Source: Oscillospiraceae bacterium (GTDB lineage: Bacteria; Bacillota; Clostridia; Oscillospirales; Ruminococcaceae). Taken from it: a DNA stretch of 5,797 bases. The number at the start of each line of letters is the position of its first letter. Position 1 is the first letter of the stretch. Position numbers and translations under genes: made by a program. Positions 5,423 to 5,797 of this stretch are shown piece after piece. Location of the stretch: positions 1 through 5,797 of the forward strand of contig DNUB01000255.1 of NCBI GenBank assembly GCA_003508605.1, given 5' to 3'. The notes below the pieces were generated by a model. The model was not told the DNA's origin. It ran no database searches and saw only the letters and a program-made list of their open reading frames with translations.

Positions 5423-5797
5423 TTAAGCCGGAATATCTGTATTTTCATTTTTAGCAAGTAAAATATCAACAAAAAACATATCCGATTTTTCATATACGTC
5501 AATCAAGCCGTCATATTTATCCACTATATCCTTTACGGATTTTAATCCCCAGCCGTGCTGCGTTAAATCGGTTTTATTGGTCTCTAAATTTTTATTATTT
5601 TGAAGCACCGAGTTTTCTATGGTATTTCTGATTACAACTCTGTAATATCCGTCAACCTCGGATATAGTAAGTATGATTTGCGAGGAAGTATTATTACTGC
5701 AAGCTTCAATTGCATTATCCAATAAATTTGAAAGCAATATGCTTAAATCAAATTGGAGATATTCCGGAATCTTGGGGATTTTCCCCCCCTCCCTTGT
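5423..5797 (-). CDS. GHKL-type sensor histidine kinase, C-terminal ATP-binding part (5' end outside window)
   Basis: The frame is open from the window edge to a TAA stop, giving 124 C-terminal residues. Three features point to the ATPase domain of LytS/AgrC-type sensor kinases (HATPase_c_5 family): an N-box LLSNLLDNAIEAC (about residues 21-33, with Asn24 and Asn28 as likely Mg-ATP ligands), a preceding FDLSI segment, and a G-box HGWGLKSVKDIVDKYDG (about 81-97). In this family the domain binds ATP to phosphorylate a His in an upstream DHp-like region, usually after a polytopic membrane sensor has bound a peptide or other signal; those parts are outside the window. The partner is normally a LytTR response regulator, which is not seen here. 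A TTG at 5737 could act as a start codon, but the reading frame and family similarity continue upstream, so this is a truncated gene and not a small one. A C7 run lies in its coding sequence near the edge. The gene ends 5 bp before the distal direct repeat. Confidence 0.9.
   Translation of the reverse strand, partial: TREGGKIPKIPEYLQFDLSILLSNLLDNAIEACSNNTSSQIILTISEVDGYYRVVIRNTIENSVLQNNKNLETNKTDLTQHGWGLKSVKDIVDKYDGLIDVYEKSDMFFVDILLAKNENTDIPA

Noticed and set aside
1..5797. CRISPR array, tRNA, rRNA, insertion sequence or attachment site
   Set aside because: No repeat-spacer series, cloverleaf, rRNA signature, transposase or duplicated target site was seen anywhere in the window.

Overview
The window comes from a low-to-moderate GC Gram-positive anaerobe of the Bacillota, most likely class Clostridia and plausibly Ruminococcus/Oscillospiraceae. 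This is inferred from strong AGGAG ribosome binding sites, lipobox signal peptides, a GHKL-type sensor kinase and cysteine-rich surface proteins. No marker gene confirms it. All supported genes lie on the minus strand, so the biology reads from right to left.

Right edge (5423-5797): the C-terminal ATP-binding part of a GHKL (LytS/AgrC-like) histidine kinase, cut by the window edge. Next comes a compact regulatory region (5247-5422). It holds two 16-bp direct repeats spaced exactly 21 bp apart, directly upstream of a near-consensus promoter (TTGATT, 17 bp, TATAAT with an extended -10), and then a leader of about 90 nt.

This promoter drives a tightly packed operon. Its genes are (1) a 363-aa lipoprotein resembling a beta-propeller; (2) a lipoprotein with a beta-propeller fused to an ABC solute-binding domain, now split into an 89-codon secreted N-terminus and a 586-codon remainder by an apparent +1 frameshift; (3) a MalF-type permease; (4) a MalG-type permease; and (5) a 135-aa membrane-anchored protein resembling the two ends of an RND/MacA-type periplasmic adaptor. 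Genes are joined by 10-11 bp gaps with an SD overlapping the stop, or by 4-bp ATGA overlaps. The left end (1-144) has no gene. It holds a weak terminator-like palindrome and a strong GC-capped hairpin.

Working model: a peptide- or cell-surface-responsive GHKL/LytTR two-component system switches on a CUT1-like importer whose surface part is built from beta-propeller lipoproteins and which carries an unusual adaptor-like accessory protein. No ATPase is present, so the permeases would need a shared MsmX/MsiK-type ATPase or one encoded outside the window. The ligand is unknown. The most notable points are the split binding protein, the direct-repeat promoter and the adaptor-like last gene.
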